Shown here piece by piece: positions 35,627 to 37,523 of a stretch of DNA of 37,523 bases. The position numbers and the translations under genes were made by a program. The notes beneath the pieces were generated by a model. It was not told the origin of the DNA. It was given only the letters and a program-made list of their open reading frames with translations, and did not search any database. Every line of letters starts with the position of its first letter. The stretch's first letter is position 1. This DNA comes from Cellulomonas sp. B6 (GTDB lineage: Bacteria; Actinomycetota; Actinomycetes; Actinomycetales; Cellulomonadaceae): positions 1 to 37,523 of the forward strand of contig NZ_LNTD01000091.1 of assembly GCF_001462455.1 (NCBI RefSeq), given 5' to 3'.

Positions 35627-36922
35627 GTGACCGACATCCTGGACGAGCTCGAGTGGCGCGGGCTCATCGCCCAGACGACCGAGCGTGACGCGCTGGCCGC
35701 CGCGCTGGCGCAGGGCCCTGTGACCTTCTACACCGGCTTCGACCCGACGGCGCCGAGCCTGCACCACGGGCACCTCGTGCAGCTGGTCGTCATGCGTCAC
35801 CTGCAGCTCGCCGGCCACCGGCCGCTCGCGCTCGTCGGCGGCGCCACCGGCCTGATCGGCGACCCCCGCATGTCGGGCGAGCGCGTGCTCAACACCCGCG
35901 AGACCGTCGCCGAGTGGGTCGACCGGCTGCGCGCGCAGATCGAGCGGTTCCTCGACTTCGGGGGCGAGAACCCGGCGCGCATGGTCAACAACCTCGAGTG
36001 GACCGCGCCGCTGTCCGCGATCGACTTCCTGCGTGACGTCGGCAAGCACTTCCGCCTGGGGACCATGCTCGCCAAGGACACGGTGGCGCGCCGGCTCGAG
36101 AGCGACGAGGGCATCTCGTTCACCGAGTTCAGCTACCAGATCCTGCAGGGCCTGGACTACCTCGAGCTGCACCGCCGCCACGGCTGCACGCTGCAGACCG
36201 GCGGCAACGACCAGTGGGGCAACCTGCTGTCGGGCGTCGAGCTGATCCGCAAGACCGACCGCTCGCCCGTGCACGCGCTGACGACGCCGCTCATCACGAA
36301 GGCGGACGGCACCAAGTTCGGCAAGTCGGAGGGCGGCGCCATCTGGCTGGCGCCCGACATGATGACGCCGTACGCCTTCTTCCAGTTCTGGGTGAACACC
36401 GACGACGCCGACGTCGTGCGGTACCTCAAGGTGTTCACCTTCCGCACGCGCCAGCAGATCGCCGAGCTCGAGGCCGCGGTGGCCGAGCGCCCGGCGGCCC
36501 GCGACGCGCAGCGCGCGCTCGCGTACGACGTGACGGCGCTCGTGCACGGGAGCGACGCGGCCGACGCGGTCGTCGCGGCCAGCCAGGCGCTGTTCGGACG
36601 GGGCGACCTGGCGGACCTCGACGCGGCGACGTTCGCCGCCGCCGTCGCCGAGCTGCCGACCGCGCCCGGCCGGCCCGGCGACCTCGTCGTCGACCTGCTC
36701 GCGGCGACGGGCGTCGTCACGAGCAAGGCCGCGGCGCGGCGCGCGGTCGCCGAGGGCGGGGCGTCGGTCAACAACGTGCGGGTGGCGGGGGACGACGCGA
36801 CGTTGTCAGCCGACGACCTGCTGCACGGGCGGTGGGCGGTCCTGCGACGCGGCAAGCGGACGCTCGCGGTCGTGGACGCCGAGGCGGGGCCGTCGTCGGC
36901 CACGGCCCCCGTGGGGGACTGA
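35627..36922 (+). CDS. tyrS: Tyrosyl-tRNA synthetase
   Basis: Class I synthetase charging tRNA-Tyr; 431 residues, bacterial TyrRS length. The HIGH motif is HHGH (46-49) in [15 protein letters not shown]; the KMSKS loop is KFGKS (230-234). The tyrosine pocket shows YTGFDPT and [13 protein letters not shown]. Residues about 345-425 are the C-terminal S4 domain ([21 protein letters not shown]) that binds the long variable arm. GTG 35627 has GAGGAG 6 nt upstream. A strong terminator follows and then the rRNA operon. Confidence 0.97.
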   Translation: MTDILDELEWRGLIAQTTERDALAAALAQGPVTFYTGFDPTAPSLHHGHLVQLVVMRHLQLAGHRPLALVGGATGLIGDPRMSGERVLNTRETVAEWVDRLRAQIERFLDFGGENPARMVNNLEWTAPLSAIDFLRDVGKHFRLGTMLAKDTVARRLESDEGISFTEFSYQILQGLDYLELHRRHGCTLQTGGNDQWGNLLSGVELIRKTDRSPVHALTTPLITKADGTKFGKSEGGAIWLAPDMMTPYAFFQFWVNTDDADVVRYLKVFTFRTRQQIAELEAAVAERPAARDAQRALAYDVTALVHGSDAADAVVAASQALFGRGDLADLDAATFAAAVAELPTAPGRPGDLVVDLLAATGVVTSKAAARRAVAEGGASVNNVRVAGDDATLSADDLLHGRWAVLRRGKRTLAVVDAEAGPSSATAPVGD

Positions 36923-36947
36923 GCGACGGGTCACGACCGCCGCGAGA

Positions 36948-36983
36948 ACGGCCCCCGGCGAGCACAGGCTCGCCGGGGGCCGT
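36948..36983 (+). terminator. Terminator of tyrS
   Basis: Perfect 16-bp stem (36948-36963 with 36968-36983) with an ACAG loop, 25 nt after the stop. It insulates tyrS from the rRNA promoters. Confidence 0.9.
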
Positions 36984-37033
36984 CGTCGTCGGCGGGGGTC
37001 CCGGCGGAGGCGCTCGCGCGTCGCTCGCACGGC

Positions 37034-37047
37034 GTGACCACGGTCAC
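37034..37047 (+). promoter_or_regulatory. CRP/GlxR-like palindrome upstream of rrn P1
   Basis: GTGACCACGGTCAC is a perfect palindrome with the CRP-family core GTGA-N6-TCAC. Its centre is about 54 nt upstream of the expected start of the first promoter. Binding is inferred from the match only. Confidence 0.35.
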
Positions 37048-37059
37048 CGTCACCGGGAT

Positions 37060-37088
37060 TTGCCCTCCGCGCAACGCTCGCGTAATGT
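37060..37088 (+). promoter_or_regulatory. rrn promoter P1
   Basis: TTGCCC (37060-37065) and TAATGT (37083-37088) with a 17-nt spacer, a good sigma-A type promoter for such a G+C-rich genome. Start expected near 37095. Confidence 0.7.
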
Positions 37089-37243
37089 TCTTGGAGCCCG
37101 CCCAACAGGGAGGAACGGACACCGAGCACGACTCGGTGGCCAGTCCCGCGGAGCAGGGCATCCCCGCAAGGCCGGTCACGGCGCCCTGAGCGTCGTGATA
37201 GTGTCCTGCGGCGGCGATCGGAAAGCCACGGACCACCACGGTG

Positions 37244-37273
37244 GTCAAAGGCCGGAAGAAAGCCTGCTAGACT
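37244..37273 (+). promoter_or_regulatory. rrn promoter P2
   Basis: -10 TAGACT (37268-37273) followed by GG, the form known from mycobacterial rrn promoters. The -35 position (GTCAAA, 18-nt spacer) is weak, as is usual for promoters helped by CarD/RbpA. Start near 37280. Confidence 0.7.
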
Positions 37274-37333
37274 GGAGAAAGACACAAAGCCTCCTGCGAA
37301 AAGCCGAAAGGCCGACGAGGATGCGCGTCTGTT

Positions 37334-37360
37334 CCTTGAGAACTCAACAGTGTGCCAAGT
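37334..37360 (+). promoter_or_regulatory. rRNA leader antitermination element
   Basis: TTGAGAACTCAA (37336-37347, a short TTGAG/CTCAA hairpin) followed by CAGTGTGCC closely resembles the conserved leader element of mycobacterial and other actinobacterial rrn operons, thought to recruit Nus factors for antitermination. Confidence 0.75.
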
Positions 37361-37387
37361 AGTCGATGCCATGTTTGTGGTGTCGAG

Positions 37388-37420
37388 CCTGGTCTGACCC
37401 ACCCCGTGGGTAGGATCAGG
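37388..37420 (+). other. rRNA leader hairpin, possible processing stem
   Basis: CCTGGTC pairs with GATCAGG (one G-U), continued after a small internal loop by ACCCAC/GTGGGT around CCC. A second hairpin, CCCTC-TTTC-GAGGG, follows at 37438-37451. Likely fold points or cleavage sites in the 16S leader. Confidence 0.5.
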
Positions 37421-37509
37421 GATGATGCCAGTTGATGCCCTCTTTCGAGGGGGTTCTTTGTGGTGTCTGTTGCTTGCTGGTCTTCGGGCTGGTGGGTGGC
37501 TGATGAACA

Positions 37510-37523
37510 TTCACGGAGAGTTT
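37510..37523 (+). rRNA. 16S ribosomal RNA, first bases (cut by window end)
   Basis: The window ends in TTCACGGAGAGTTT, the actinobacterial 16S 5' end. Aligning AGTTT to E. coli positions 10-14 places base 1 near 37510. The remainder lies outside the window. Confidence 0.85.

Larger units (their letters stand above)
36984..37509 (+). promoter_or_regulatory. rRNA operon promoter and leader region
   Basis: No protein gene is seen. The stretch becomes progressively less G+C-rich toward the 16S gene and holds tandem promoter candidates (37060-37088, a weak one near 37176-37204, and 37244-37273), a hairpin ACCGAG/CTCGGT (37121-37137), an antitermination-type element (37334-37360) and leader hairpins. 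An 11-mer TTTGTGGTGTC occurs twice (37374 and 37457). This is the usual make-up of actinobacterial rrn control regions. Confidence 0.85.

Noticed and set aside
37089..37200. Possible tRNA gene before the rRNA leader
   Set aside because: A short hairpin (37121-37137) is present, but no T-loop sequence, acceptor stem or cloverleaf can be formed.

Overview
The window is a very G+C-rich actinobacterial chromosome segment. Codon third positions are almost all G or C, GTG starts are frequent, genes are coupled by 4-nt stop/start overlaps, and the infC, arg and rrn layouts are typical of Actinobacteria. A Cellulomonas-like member of the Micrococcales is my best guess, but this rests on impression and not on a comparison. 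I see no CRISPR array, transposase, integrase or tRNA gene. Nearly everything is core chromosome.

Layout. 1-2800 (minus strand): a DUF1844 protein, a haem catalase, and the Fur-family regulator that precedes it. 2860-4993 (plus): the translation operon infC-rpmI-rplT, with infC starting at an ATC codon behind a structured leader. 5043-10596: a SpoU-type RNA methyltransferase, an RNA 2',3'-cyclic phosphodiesterase (thpR, with a probable scrambled stretch), then pheS-pheT. 10669-15850: one giant secreted enzyme (lamin-tail, ExeM/NucH nuclease, 5'-nucleotidase, Ig-like domains) behind repeats that look like a PHO box. 15933-17800: a small membrane protein converging on a stand-alone TrpB2. 18006-21235: a TPP riboswitch controlling thiM-thiE-thiD/tenA, a thiamine salvage operon. 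21265-22131: an unrecognised protein. 22217-23949 (minus): a quinone oxidoreductase coupled to a DsbA/FrnE-type protein.

24033-32793: the arginine regulon argC-argJ-argB-argD-argF-argR followed by argG-argH. Paired ARG-box-like sites lie at the two promoters (upstream of argC and of argG), so ArgR, encoded inside the cluster, probably controls both units. The argC message looks leaderless. ArgF has a variant carbamoyl-phosphate motif.

32889-36922: a chemoreceptor with almost no extracellular domain, a P-loop kinase coupled to a 3-methyladenine DNA glycosylase, and tyrS. 36984-37523: a ribosomal RNA operon control region (tandem promoters, a CRP-like palindrome, an antitermination-type leader element) that runs into the first 14 or so bases of 16S rRNA at the window edge.

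I did not find a clearly new multi-gene system. The most interesting points are local: infC start and leader control, the candidate phosphate-control site on the nuclease/nucleotidase fusion, the leaderless argC promoter overlapped by ARG boxes, the ArgF motif change, the sensor-less chemoreceptor, and the probable compensating frameshifts in thpR.
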